Notes under the pieces: model-generated
Database searches by the model: none
Told to the model about the DNA's origin: nothing
Seen by the model: the letters and a program-made list of their open reading frames with translations, nothing else
Part shown: one piece after another, positions 37,402 to 45,805 of the stretch
Layout of the letters: each line of letters opens with the position of its first letter
Numbering within the stretch: the stretch's first letter is position 1
Origin: Mesorhizobium sp.
Lineage (GTDB): Bacteria > Pseudomonadota > Alphaproteobacteria > Rhizobiales > Rhizobiaceae
Length of the DNA stretch: 64,000 bases
Reading direction: 5' to 3'
NCBI RefSeq assembly: GCF_004962245.1
Contig: NZ_SUHQ01000002.1
Coordinates: 62,001-126,000 of the forward strand
Program-made: the position numbers and the translations under genes

Positions 37402-37785
37402 TCAACGGCGCCAGCGGCGGAACCCGAAAGCCGTGTTCCCGTCCGGGCCGGTGAAGCTGCCGGCCGAGCGGCCACGGAACGGCCCACGCGCCGACACCCG
37501 CTTGCCGGAGAAGGACTGCCCGTCCGGCCCGGTGCCAGAGTAGCTTCTGGCGCAGCGGTCAACAACGCCCGTCACGCATTTGGAGCTCGACGTATAGGTG
37601 CCGCCATTAGGACCGGTGCGCGTGGTCGAGCCAGTGTAGACGCCACCATCCCGACTGACACTGCGGCTGATCTCGCCACCATGCGCTGTCGGCCGTTGCC
37701 ATTCCTCGGCGGCGGCCGGCACGGCAGTCGACATTATCAGCATCGCGCCCAGGCAAAACAAATGAATCTTCGCTGAAGGAAGCAT
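37402..37785 (-). CDS. Secreted Gly/Ser/Thr-rich protein, 127 aa
   Basis: Signal peptide MLPSAKIHLFCLGAMLIMST with AVPAAA cleavage near residue 26. The mature part has repeated short motifs (TGSTTRTGPNGGTYTSSS, YSGTGPDGQSFSG, SFTGPDGNTAFG) that recur about every 25 residues and hint at a beta-repeat, plus one Cys pair. Family not recognised. Ends 20 bp upstream of the ECF sigma start in the same direction, so it may be part of that operon or a target of it. Confidence 0.7.
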   Translation of the reverse strand: MLPSAKIHLFCLGAMLIMSTAVPAAAEEWQRPTAHGGEISRSVSRDGGVYTGSTTRTGPNGGTYTSSSKCVTGVVDRCARSYSGTGPDGQSFSGKRVSARGPFRGRSAGSFTGPDGNTAFGFRRWRR

Positions 37786-37847
37786 GTCGTACTCCTTGGT
37801 TTTATTGAAAAAACGGATTCTGCTGAGCAGGGAACGCGATCGGATCG

Positions 37848-38312
37848 TCAGCCGGCGCGATCGGCGAAGAGCTTGCGGATGGCGGCGATCTCGTCCGCCG
37901 ACAGCGTGCCGTCGCCATTGCGGTCGGCGAGGTCGAACAGCGGCATGCGGTTGCGGAACTCGTCCTGCGAGACCTTGCCGTCGCCATTCCCGTCCATGCG
38001 CCGCAAGCGGGTGCCAAGCCTGGCTTGCGCGGCGTCGGCGCGGTCCATGATGGCGTCGCGGGCGCCTTCGATTTCCTTCTCGTCGATGACGCCATCGCCA
38101 TTGCGATCGAGTTTCGTGAACAGGCGCTCGCGGGCCGCAAGCATCTCGTCCTTCGAGATCACCCCGTCGCCATTGGTGTCGACCCGTTGCAGGATGCGCT
38201 TGCCCGGCATGTCCTTGCCTGAGATATCCTTGCCCGAAACATCTTGGGCCTGCGCGATGGAAAGCGGTGCGAGCCCCAGAAGCAGGGCCGCGATGAGTGC
38301 TGAACGTTTCAT
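37848..38312 (-). CDS. Secreted EF-hand calcium-binding protein, 154 aa
   Basis: Signal peptide MKRSALIAALLLGLAPLSIA, then three SGKD-type short repeats (ISGKD, MPGKR), then four canonical EF-hand loops: DTNGDGVISKDE, DRNGDGVIDEKE, DGNGDGKVSQDE, DRNGDGTLSADE. A periplasmic or secreted calcium-binding protein. It precedes the secreted protein and sigma factor genes on the same strand and is divergent from a second EF-hand gene. Confidence 0.9.
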   Translation of the reverse strand: MKRSALIAALLLGLAPLSIAQAQDVSGKDISGKDMPGKRILQRVDTNGDGVISKDEMLAARERLFTKLDRNGDGVIDEKEIEGARDAIMDRADAAQARLGTRLRRMDGNGDGKVSQDEFRNRMPLFDLADRNGDGTLSADEIAAIRKLFADRAG

Positions 38313-38557
38313 GGTGATAGTCCTTTCACTGTCATTGGCCGCAAGCGGCGACTGCTGACCGATACGCAGGAAGGACCCCGCCCCTACGCTCGCCGGCAAA
38401 AAAACTTCGCGCCATCCACTCGGGCGAGGCCGAAGCCGCCATCTGGGGTGCCGTGCAAAAAAATCACCGCGTGCCGCGTAGGAGCACGCAGGGCCACGCG
38501 TAGAAGGCCCTGCAAGGACGGTCCGCGGCGGCCCGTCCGATCGAAGTGGAGACCAGC

Positions 38558-38983
38558 ATGAACAAGATCGCCATGGCCTGCGCGGGCCTGTTGCTCGGCG
38601 CAAGCAGCGCCTCGGCAACTGACCGGACCGGAGCACAGGAGCTCTTCCAGGGCATCGACACCAACCGGGACCGGATGCTGCAGTTCGGCGAAATCCAGGC
38701 GGCACGAGCGCAGATGTTCGACCGGATGGACGCCAACCGCAACGGCCTGCTTGATCCGGACGAGGTGCGCACCGCCGTGGAACAGGTCAAGGCCAGACGC
38801 GACTTCCAGAGCGCGCAGGTCGCGGGCTTTAAGGCACAGGCAAGCCGCATGGACAGCAACGGCGACAGGAAAATCTCGCGCGACGAGTTTGCCGGCTTCA
38901 TCCCCGACCGGCTGCTGCGGGCGGACAAGAACGGCGACCGTACGCTTTCGCTCTCCGAACTGCGGACGCTCAGGCGTCAGTGA
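38558..38983 (+). CDS. Secreted EF-hand protein, 141 aa
   Basis: Signal peptide [20 protein letters not shown], then four EF-hand-type loops: [48 protein letters not shown]. Some loops have Arg where Gly or Asp is usual, so calcium affinity of the first and fourth may be reduced. GGAG precedes ATG 38558. Divergent paralogue of the EF-hand gene at 37848-38312; the BA14K gene follows after 34 bp. Confidence 0.88.
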   Translation: MNKIAMACAGLLLGASSASATDRTGAQELFQGIDTNRDRMLQFGEIQAARAQMFDRMDANRNGLLDPDEVRTAVEQVKARRDFQSAQVAGFKAQASRMDSNGDRKISRDEFAGFIPDRLLRADKNGDRTLSLSELRTLRRQ

Positions 38984-39017
38984 CCGGCGACCTTTCAAGA
39001 AACAGAGGACAAATAGG

Positions 39018-39440
39018 ATGAAACAGATAATCACAGCGTTTTGCGGACTGGTGCTCGGCGCTTCAGTGCTTGCATCGCCTGCCGCCGCCTTGCCGATCGT
39101 GCCAGCCTCCAGCCAGCCATCGGTTGCGAACGCGCCCGAGCCCATCCGCCACCGACGCGGCTTCTATGTCGTCGGCGGCGCCTACTACTACAATGGCCAC
39201 CGGGGCTATGTGCACGTTCGCCCCGGCTATCGCTACTACAAAGGTTACTGGTTCCCCGCTGCCGCCTTCGCCGCTGGGGTTGCAGCGGCAACCGCCGCTC
39301 CGCCACCAAGACCTGCCGCCCGGCTCGCCGCCGCGCATGTCCGCTGGTGCTATGACCGCTATGTCTCGTACCGCGCCTGGGACAACAGCTATCAGCCCTA
39401 TAACGGCCCTCGCCAGCAGTGCTGGTCGCCCTATAGCTGA
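39018..39440 (+). CDS. BA14K-family secreted protein
   Basis: 140 aa: signal peptide [19 protein letters not shown] with PAAA cleavage near 24, a Tyr/Gly/His-rich middle ([20 protein letters not shown]), a hydrophobic stretch near 75-92, and the C-terminal BA14K signature [19 protein letters not shown] with [14 protein letters not shown]14K proteins are lectin-like immunoreactive proteins known from Brucella and present throughout Rhizobiales. Two Cys in the signature probably pair. Confidence 0.92.
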   Translation: MKQIITAFCGLVLGASVLASPAAALPIVPASSQPSVANAPEPIRHRRGFYVVGGAYYYNGHRGYVHVRPGYRYYKGYWFPAAAFAAGVAAATAAPPPRPAARLAAAHVRWCYDRYVSYRAWDNSYQPYNGPRQQCWSPYS

Positions 39441-39651
39441 GACGGGCGGGAGGAACGTCAGTCAGCGTGGGCGCCTGACCTTGGCGGTCGCAGTAGACAA
39501 CCCCTTCCCCATCGGCCGTGACAATCGCGGCCGGGCGAGATCGACCAGCGCACGAGCCGCCTCGGCTTCGCTGACAAATGTGTCGACGACCGGCAGGAAA
39601 AGGCGGATTGCCAACACGTGATTTCGGCCCGCATCCTGCGCTTGAAGAGGA

Positions 39652-39683
39652 GTTGTTACCGTTTTCGCGAAGACGGTAACAAC
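39652..39683. repeat. 32-bp near-perfect palindrome
   Basis: Arms GTTGTTACCGT (39652-39662) and ACGGTAACAAC (39673-39683) flank a central TTCGCGAA; only the pair 39663/39672 mismatches. No U-run follows on either strand. It stands in a 423-bp stretch (39441-39863) in which I see no convincing gene, 180 bp ahead of the CDP-alcohol transferase gene. It looks like an operator or integration/recombination-type site more than a terminator. Confidence 0.75.
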
Positions 39684-39863
39684 GCGCACACAGCAGATTC
39701 CCTACACATACCAGACGCAATTCCAAGCTCGCACAGCGGTCGCTTGACGCCTCGTCGGCGTCGCCGATCGTAACGATGTACAATCGCTCGCCGGCCTTGC
39801 GTCTTGCGCGCCAATTGACCATCCTCGCCGACATTGATTGCACCGCGGCCGGGGGGTTCGCAC

Positions 39864-40460
39864 ATGCCGACGCTTTACGCGCTGAAACCGGCCTTCCAGG
39901 CCAGGCTGCGGCCGCTGGCCGACCGGCTGGCCGTGGCCGGCGTCACCGCCAATCAGATCACGCTGCTGGCCGCCGCCCTGTCGGTCGCCACCGGCATTCT
40001 GGTCGCAGCCCTTGCCAGCCATCGCGCGGTCTTCCTCTTGATGCCGGTGGTGCTGTTCGTGCGCATGGCGCTGAACGCCATCGACGGCATGTTGGCGCGG
40101 GAGCATGGGCAGGCGTCAAAACTCGGCATGTATCTCAACGAACTCTGCGACGTCGTCTCGGACCTCGCTCTGATCCTGGCCTTTGCTGCCATCTTCCCAG
40201 CCTGGGGCGTCGTCGCTTTCTCCATCGCGGCGATCATCGTGGAATTCGCCGGCGTGCTCGGCACAGCGGCGGGCACGGGGCGCAACTATGCCGGGCCGTT
40301 CGGCAAGAGCGACCGGGCGCTGGCGCTCGGCGTAATCGCCGTGCTTGTCGCCTGCGGCCTCTGGGTCGAGGCCATCGCGCCCTTTGTGTTTCCGGCCATG
40401 GCTACATTCTCGCTGGTGACCGCCATCAACCGGATACGCAGCGGCCTTAACGGAAGCTGA
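39864..40460 (+). CDS. CDP-alcohol phosphatidyltransferase family protein (YnbA-like)
   Basis: 198-aa integral membrane enzyme with about five or six helices. The family motif D-x2-D-G-x2-A-R-x8-G-x3-D-x3-D is recognisable as NAIDGMLAREHG, then GMYLNELCD, so the first and third Asp are both Asn here. In standard enzymes these Asp residues bind metal and CDP. The family would transfer a phosphatidyl group from CDP-diacylglycerol to an alcohol. First gene of a six-gene operon similar to E. coli ynbABCD. ATG 39864 is used because the N-terminus MPTLYALKPAF then resembles YnbA. Confidence 0.88.
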   Translation: MPTLYALKPAFQARLRPLADRLAVAGVTANQITLLAAALSVATGILVAALASHRAVFLLMPVVLFVRMALNAIDGMLAREHGQASKLGMYLNELCDVVSDLALILAFAAIFPAWGVVAFSIAAIIVEFAGVLGTAAGTGRNYAGPFGKSDRALALGVIAVLVACGLWVEAIAPFVFPAMATFSLVTAINRIRSGLNGS

Positions 40461-40489
40461 AATTCCGGTCGCAATGCCAGGGGAACAAC

Positions 40490-42280
40490 ATGCTTCACGA
40501 ACAGACGATTGCCGCCGCCGCGGCTTTGGCAAGTCTCAAGCGGGTGGCGCAGGAGCGCAGCTTCAAGAGCCATGACGGCACCGAGATATTCTACCGCTAC
40601 TGGCCTGCGCTGTCGGAAAGCCGCAAGGGCGCGGTCCTGCTGTTCCATCGCGGCCACGAGCATGGCGGCCGCATGGCCCATCTGGTCGACGAACTCGATA
40701 TGCCCGACCAAGCCTTCTACGCCTGGGATGCGCGCGGCAATGGCCGCTCGGCCGGCGAACGCGGCTATGCGCCGTCCTTTGCCGCACTGGTGCGCGACAT
40801 CGATTGTTTTGTGCGCGAGATCGGCAGGGACGGGTTCGGCCAGCGCGACATCGCGCTGATCGCGCAATCCTTCGGCGCCGTGCTCGCCGCCGCCTGGGTG
40901 CATGATTACGCGCCGCAGATTCGCGCTTTGGTGCTGGCCTCGCCGGCCTTCTCGGTCAAGCTCTACGTGCCGTTCGCCAAGCAAGGCATCGCGCTGTGGC
41001 AGAAGATCAAAGGCCGCTTCTTCGTCAATTCCTACGTCAAAGCCAAGTTCCTGACACACGACCCCGAGCGCATCGCCTCCTTCGAGGCCGATCCGCTGAT
41101 CACGCGGCCGATCGCCTCCAACATCCTGGTCGAGCTCTACGACCACGCCGCGCGCATCGTCTCGGATGCGCGCGCCATCACCGTGCCGACGCAAGTGCTG
41201 ATCTCAGGCAGCGACTGGGTGGTGCGGCATGGACCGCAGCACGAGTTCTTCGTCAATCTCGCCAGCCCCGCCAAGGAACGGCATGTGCTGCCCGGCTTCT
41301 TCCACGACACGTTGGGCGAACGCGACCGCAGCCAAGCGCTCGACCTGATCCGGCCATTCCTCGAAAGACAGTTCACGGCAGCGGAGAAGCCGGTCGACCT
41401 GACCAGGGCCGACCGCGCCGGCTACACGCGCGACGAGGCCGACCGGCTGGCGTCGCCGCTCGCCCTGCTGTCACTGAGGGGCCTCTACTGGGCCATGAGC
41501 CGCGCCTCGATCCGCATGGGCGCGTGGCTGTCGTCAGGCATGAAGACGGGGGTTGCCACCGGCTTCGATTCCGGCTCGACGCTCGATTATGTCTATGAGA
41601 ACGAGGCGCGGGGCACCGGTCCGCTTGGTCGCATGATCGACCGCACCTTTCTCGACGCCATCGGCTGGCGCGGCATCCGCCAGCGCAAGCTCAATCTGGA
41701 AGAGCTGATCGGTGGCGCCGTCGCCACGCTCAAGGCCGCCGGCCGGCCAGTCCATATCGTCGACATCGCCGCCGGCCACGGCCGCTACGTGCTCGACGCC
41801 GTCGCCAAATGCGCTGAACCGCCGGCCAGCGTGCGGCTGCAGGATTTCTCCAACCTCAACGTGTCGCTCGGCCAAAAGCTGATCGCCGACCGCAAGCTGC
41901 CGGGAACCGTCTCGTTCCATCAGGCCGACGCCTTCGACGCCCAAATGTTTGCCGGGCTCGACCCGGCGCCGGACCTCGCCATCGTCTCCGGGCTTTACGA
42001 ATTGTTTTCCGACAATGCCATGATCACCCGCTCGCTCGGTGGACTGGCCAAGGCGATGCAGCCCGGCGGCCTCCTCATCTACACCAACCAGCCGTGGCAT
42101 CCGCAGCTCGAGATGATCGCGCGCAGCCTGACCTCGCATCGCGGCGGCCAGGCCTGGGTGATGCGGCGGCGCACGCAAGGCGAGATGGACCAGCTGGTCG
42201 CGGCGGCCGGCTTCGAGAAGCTCGACCAACGCATCGACCAGTGGGGCATCTTCACCGTTTCGGTCGCGCGGCGCGTCTGA
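40490..42280 (+). CDS. Alpha/beta hydrolase-methyltransferase fusion (YnbC-like)
   Basis: 596 aa with an N-terminal lysophospholipase-type alpha/beta hydrolase (about 15-300; HRGHEHGGRMAHLVDEL, nucleophile Ser in AQSFGAVLAA, DWVVRHGPQHEFF and the final His in GFFHDTLGERDRS) and a C-terminal class I SAM-dependent methyltransferase (about 350-596; motif I VDIAAGHGRYVLDA, later GGLLIYTNQPWHPQ). This two-domain architecture is that of YnbC. It would act on a lipid or its ester, but the reaction is unknown. 29 bp behind the CDP-alcohol transferase. Confidence 0.9.
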   Translation: MLHEQTIAAAAALASLKRVAQERSFKSHDGTEIFYRYWPALSESRKGAVLLFHRGHEHGGRMAHLVDELDMPDQAFYAWDARGNGRSAGERGYAPSFAALVRDIDCFVREIGRDGFGQRDIALIAQSFGAVLAAAWVHDYAPQIRALVLASPAFSVKLYVPFAKQGIALWQKIKGRFFVNSYVKAKFLTHDPERIASFEADPLITRPIASNILVELYDHAARIVSDARAITVPTQVLISGSDWVVRHGPQHEFFVNLASPAKERHVLPGFFHDTLGERDRSQALDLIRPFLERQFTAAEKPVDLTRADRAGYTRDEADRLASPLALLSLRGLYWAMSRASIRMGAWLSSGMKTGVATGFDSGSTLDYVYENEARGTGPLGRMIDRTFLDAIGWRGIRQRKLNLEELIGGAVATLKAAGRPVHIVDIAAGHGRYVLDAVAKCAEPPASVRLQDFSNLNVSLGQKLIADRKLPGTVSFHQADAFDAQMFAGLDPAPDLAIVSGLYELFSDNAMITRSLGGLAKAMQPGGLLIYTNQPWHPQLEMIARSLTSHRGGQAWVMRRRTQGEMDQLVAAAGFEKLDQRIDQWGIFTVSVARRV

Positions 42281-42282
42281 GC

Positions 42283-43650
42283 ATGATCTCGCCTGTCCCT
42301 GGCCCTGCCGCTGCCGCTCCTCCCCAGAGGCCCTCTCATAACGGGACTGCCCCTGCCCGCGCGCCCTATGCCGACGTGGTGCTGCGGGCGGCGTTGTGGC
42401 TGGCGTTTCTGGCGCCGTTCTTCTATTCGACCTATGGCTTCGCCAACTGGCTGGCGTCGCGGCGCGACGATGTCGGCAGCATCGTCTTCGCCTGGGAGCG
42501 CGGCATCCCGTTCGTCGCCTGGACGATCGTGCCCTACTGGTCGATCAATCTGTTCTATGGCCTGTCGCTGCTGTTGAACGGTACGAAGCGCGGCGTCGAC
42601 CGCCTCGCCGGCCGCTACCTCACGGCGCAGATCATCGCTGTCGCCTGCTTCATCCTGTTCCCGCTGACGGTGACCTTCACGCAGCCGCAAACATCAGGCC
42701 TGCCGGGCTTCATGTTCGCGGTGCTCGGCGGCTTCGACAAGCCGTTCAACCAGGCGCCGTCGCTGCACATCGCGCTGCTGGTCATCATCTGGGATCACTG
42801 GCGCTATCGGCTCAAAGGCATGGTCGGCGTCGTCTGGCATGCCTGGTGTTTCCTGATCGGCGCCTCGGTGCTGACGACATGGCAGCACCATGCCATCGAC
42901 ATCCCGACCGGCGCGCTGCTCGGCTTCTTCGCCCTGTGGCTGTTCCCGCGCGAGGGCGAATTGCCGTTCGCCGGTCTCCGGTTGACCGCCGATGCCAAGG
43001 CCAGGCGACTGGCTCGGTTCTACGCGCTTGGCGCCGCGCTGGCATTGGCCGGCGCGGTGGCCGGCGCGTTCGTCTCGGCGCTGTGGCTCATTCTGCTGTG
43101 GCCGGCGCTGGCGCTGGCCATCGTCGCCTTCGCCTACGCCGGGGCTGGAGCCAACGTGTTCCAGAAAGCGGCCGACGGCAGCGTCTCGCTTGCCAGCCGC
43201 ATCCTTCTTTGGCCCTACCGGCTTGGCGCGAAAATCAACATATGGGCATGGACGCGCAAGCTGCCGGCGCAGATCGCGGTCGCCGACGGCGTTTTCCTCG
43301 GCCGCTTTCCCACCGCTGACGAGGCCGGTGCTTTCGGCACCGTGATCGACCTTGCCGGTGAGCTGGAACGGCCGCGCGGCGTCGCCAGAGGCTGGACCAG
43401 CCTTGCCATGCTCGACCTCTTGCCGCCGCCCCGGAACAAGCTTGCCGAGGCGGTGGCGATGATCGAGGACGCGCGCGCCCGGGGCACCGTGCTGGTCTGC
43501 TGCGCGCTCGGCTTCCAGCGCAGCGCCGGCGTCGTCGCCGAATGGCTGGTTGCCAGCGGCCGCTCGCCAACGCCGGCGCAGGCGCACAAGCGGCTCGCGG
43601 CATCCGGCCGGCCGGTGCATCTTGCGATCGCGGTGGACGAGCCGGCATGA
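42283..43650 (+). CDS. PAP2 / dual-specificity phosphatase fusion (YnbD-like)
   Basis: 455 aa: six or more membrane segments carrying a PAP2-type lipid phosphatase site (NQAPSLHIALL, then TWQHHAIDIPTGALLG with His and Asp), followed by a cytosolic protein-tyrosine-phosphatase-like domain with the C-x5-R loop CALGFQRSA near residue 405. The same order is found in YnbD. It may dephosphorylate a lipid intermediate made by the operon. ATG 42283 is two bases after the previous stop, an operonic start; an upstream in-frame extension lies wholly inside the previous gene and is rejected. Confidence 0.9.
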   Translation: MISPVPGPAAAAPPQRPSHNGTAPARAPYADVVLRAALWLAFLAPFFYSTYGFANWLASRRDDVGSIVFAWERGIPFVAWTIVPYWSINLFYGLSLLLNGTKRGVDRLAGRYLTAQIIAVACFILFPLTVTFTQPQTSGLPGFMFAVLGGFDKPFNQAPSLHIALLVIIWDHWRYRLKGMVGVVWHAWCFLIGASVLTTWQHHAIDIPTGALLGFFALWLFPREGELPFAGLRLTADAKARRLARFYALGAALALAGAVAGAFVSALWLILLWPALALAIVAFAYAGAGANVFQKAADGSVSLASRILLWPYRLGAKINIWAWTRKLPAQIAVADGVFLGRFPTADEAGAFGTVIDLAGELERPRGVARGWTSLAMLDLLPPPRNKLAEAVAMIEDARARGTVLVCCALGFQRSAGVVAEWLVASGRSPTPAQAHKRLAASGRPVHLAIAVDEPA

Positions 43651-44075
43651 GTGCCCATCGAGACAAAGCCGAAGCATTCGCCGCCGGCCTGATGACGCAG
43701 GCGGTGTGGCCGCTGCTGCTGGTGCTGGCCGTCTTGGTGGCCGCGCCGGTCATTGCCGTGGCAGCGCAACCTCAGGCGACGACGCTCGCGGCGGCGGCCT
43801 GGCTGGTCGCGGCAGCGAGCGGCGTGATCACCATCGCTCTCTCGGCTTTGCTTGTGTTCGACGCGCTGCTGTTCTGGCTGATGGCGAGCCACATCAGCGA
43901 GGCCGCTGGCGGTGCCTCGGTCGACGACGTGCTGGCGCGCATGCGCGTCAAACCGGCCACTGCCGGCATCCGCTCGCTCGACCGGCGCATCGCGGGCACG
44001 CAGCGCCTGCTGATGAAACAGCGCATCGCGCTTGGCCTGTTCATGGCGGCATCCGCCGTCGCCTTGTCTTTCTGA
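43647..44075 (+). CDS. Small membrane protein of the Ynb-like operon, 142 aa
   Basis: Three or so hydrophobic segments (LLLVLAVLVAAPVIAVA, AAWLVAAASGVITIALSALL, LGLFMAASAVALSF) and a short basic loop. No family that I recognise. Its start overlaps the phosphatase stop by four bases, so it is coupled; probably an accessory subunit of the lipid pathway. Confidence 0.75.
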   Translation: MSAHRDKAEAFAAGLMTQAVWPLLLVLAVLVAAPVIAVAAQPQATTLAAAAWLVAAASGVITIALSALLVFDALLFWLMASHISEAAGGASVDDVLARMRVKPATAGIRSLDRRIAGTQRLLMKQRIALGLFMAASAVALSF

Positions 44076-44083
44076 GCCGGACA

Positions 44084-44848
44084 ATGAGCAAGCTTGGCCC
44101 CCGCAGCTTCACCCTGCTGCAGACCGTCACCTCGGTCGGCCTGTCGGCGCTGGCCTGGGCGGTGACCGGCGTGCGGCCGATCTGGAGCGGCAGCCAGCCG
44201 TCGGACCGGCAGCGCATCTACTTCGCCAACCATGCCAGTCACGGCGACTTCATCCTGTTGTCGGCCTGCCTCGACGAGAAGGAGCGCGCCCGCACCCATG
44301 CCGTCGCCGCCGCCGACTATTGGGGAAAATCGCGGCTGCGCCGTTTCATCGCGCAGGACATGCTGTCCTCCGTGCTCATCCACCGGCAGTGGACAGACGA
44401 GGCTGAGAACCCGATTGCGATCATGCTGTCGGTGCTCGACAAAGGTCATTCGCTGATCATCTTTCCCGAAGGCACGCGCAACATGACTGACGCGCCGCTG
44501 CTGCCATTCCGCTCCGGCCTCTACAATCTGTCGATGGCGCGGCCCGACGTCGAACTCATCCCGTGCTGGATCGAGAACATGTCGCGGGTGTTGCCCAAGG
44601 GCCAGTTCGTGCCGGTGCCGCTGCTCTGCCGCGTCATATTCGGCGCACCGATCGCCCTTGCACCGGGTGAGGAACGACGCGCCTTTCTCGATCGCGCCCG
44701 CCAGACGCTGCTTGCGCTCAACCCCCGCCCGCAAACGCATGATGCGGAAAAGTCGAACCCGGTTTTCCGGAAACCATCATGCGATCACAGGAGCCTGGAG
44801 CGTGGTGCCCGATCCGATATCCGGCACGATGCTCTAAGAGACGGCTAG
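44084..44848 (+). CDS. PlsC-like lysophospholipid acyltransferase
   Basis: 254-aa acyltransferase with the HX4D motif in NHASHGDF (about residue 44) and the FPEGTRN block (about 127) that binds the acyl acceptor phosphate. It would acylate a lysolipid or glycerol derivative made by the operon. The last 35 residues (from THDAEK) are encoded by a dispersed palindromic repeat and are probably not part of the original protein. No separate C-terminal domain. Confidence 0.9.
   Translation: MSKLGPRSFTLLQTVTSVGLSALAWAVTGVRPIWSGSQPSDRQRIYFANHASHGDFILLSACLDEKERARTHAVAAADYWGKSRLRRFIAQDMLSSVLIHRQWTDEAENPIAIMLSVLDKGHSLIIFPEGTRNMTDAPLLPFRSGLYNLSMARPDVELIPCWIENMSRVLPKGQFVPVPLLCRVIFGAPIALAPGEERRAFLDRARQTLLALNPRPQTHDAEKSNPVFRKPSCDHRSLERGARSDIRHDALRDG
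44736..44838. repeat. Rhizobial palindromic repeat overlapping the acyltransferase 3' end
   Basis: CGCATGATG (44736-44744) and CATCATGCG (44775-44783) bracket a stem with GGAAAA/TTTTCC; the following bases to about 44838 (GCCTGGAGCGTGGTGCCCGA and further) match what I know as a common alphaproteobacterial intergenic unit. It supplies the last codons and stop of the acyltransferase gene and ends just before the cytidylyltransferase start. Confidence 0.6.
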
Positions 44849-44854
44849 AACAAC

Positions 44855-45790
44855 ATGCCCATGCACGAAACCCTCATTCTGGTTGTCGGCCTCGCTGCGG
44901 TGCTGACGACGGCAAGCCTGGTCGCCGGCATCCTGTCGTGGCGCGCACCGAAGCCGCTTTCCTCGACGCTGGTCAACCTGAACCAGCGCATCAATGCCTG
45001 GTGGGTGATGGTCGTGGCGATCACCGTCGCCTTCTTCTTCGGCCGTTCCGGCATGACCATCCTGTTCGCACTGATCTCGTTTGCCGCCTTGCGCGAATTC
45101 GTCACGCTGACGCACAGCCGCCGCAGCGACCATTGGGTGCTGCTCGGGATGTTCGGCATCATCATCCCGTTCCAGTACTGGCTGGTGTGGACCGCCTGGT
45201 ACGGCCTCTTCACCATCTTCATCCCGGTCTACTGCTTCCTGCTGATGCCAGCGATCACCGCACTTCACGGCGACACCGAGCGCTTTCTCGAGCGCGTCTC
45301 GGCGCAGCAATGGGCCGTTATGATCTCGGTCTACTGCGTCAGCCACGTGCCGGCGCTGCTGACGCTCGACGTGCCCGGCTTTGAGGGCCGCAATTTGTTG
45401 CTGATCGCTTTCCTGATCATCACCGTGCAAGGCAGCGACGTGCTGCAGTATATCTTCGGCAAGCTGTTCGGCAGGCACCTGATGTCGCCCAAGGTTTCGC
45501 CGTCGAAGACCTGGGAGGGACTGGTCGGCGGGCTGGTGACGTCGAGCCTGCTTGGCGCGCTGCTGTCGTTCCTGACACCGTTTTCGCCCGTCCAGGCGGC
45601 AGCCGTCGCCTTCATCGCCTGCCTGATGGGATTCCTCGGCGGGCTGGTCGCCTCCGCCATCAAGCGCGACCAGGGGGTGAAGGACTGGGGCCATCTGATC
45701 GAGGGCCATGGCGGCATGATGGACCGCGCCGACAGCCTGGTCTTCGCCGCCCCGGTGTTCTTTCACACCGTGCGTTATTTCTGGACGTGA
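44855..45790 (+). CDS. Phosphatidate cytidylyltransferase-like protein (YnbB/CdsA family)
   Basis: 311-aa integral membrane protein with about eight hydrophobic segments and the CDS signature SAIKRDQGVKDWGHLIEGHG followed by GMMDRADS. CdsA converts phosphatidic acid plus CTP to CDP-diacylglycerol, the substrate of the first gene of the operon. Because this gene sits with a dedicated CDP-alcohol transferase, it probably serves a specialised pathway distinct from the housekeeping CdsA. Last gene of the operon, 15 bp from the convergent transporter gene. Confidence 0.93.
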   Translation: MPMHETLILVVGLAAVLTTASLVAGILSWRAPKPLSSTLVNLNQRINAWWVMVVAITVAFFFGRSGMTILFALISFAALREFVTLTHSRRSDHWVLLGMFGIIIPFQYWLVWTAWYGLFTIFIPVYCFLLMPAITALHGDTERFLERVSAQQWAVMISVYCVSHVPALLTLDVPGFEGRNLLLIAFLIITVQGSDVLQYIFGKLFGRHLMSPKVSPSKTWEGLVGGLVTSSLLGALLSFLTPFSPVQAAAVAFIACLMGFLGGLVASAIKRDQGVKDWGHLIEGHGGMMDRADSLVFAAPVFFHTVRYFWT

Positions 45791-45805
45791 GAGTGAGTTA
45801 CGGTC

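Noticed and set aside
39462..39689. 75-codon open frame on the minus strand
   Set aside because: Its start lies over the 32-bp palindrome, with no ribosome site or known motif.
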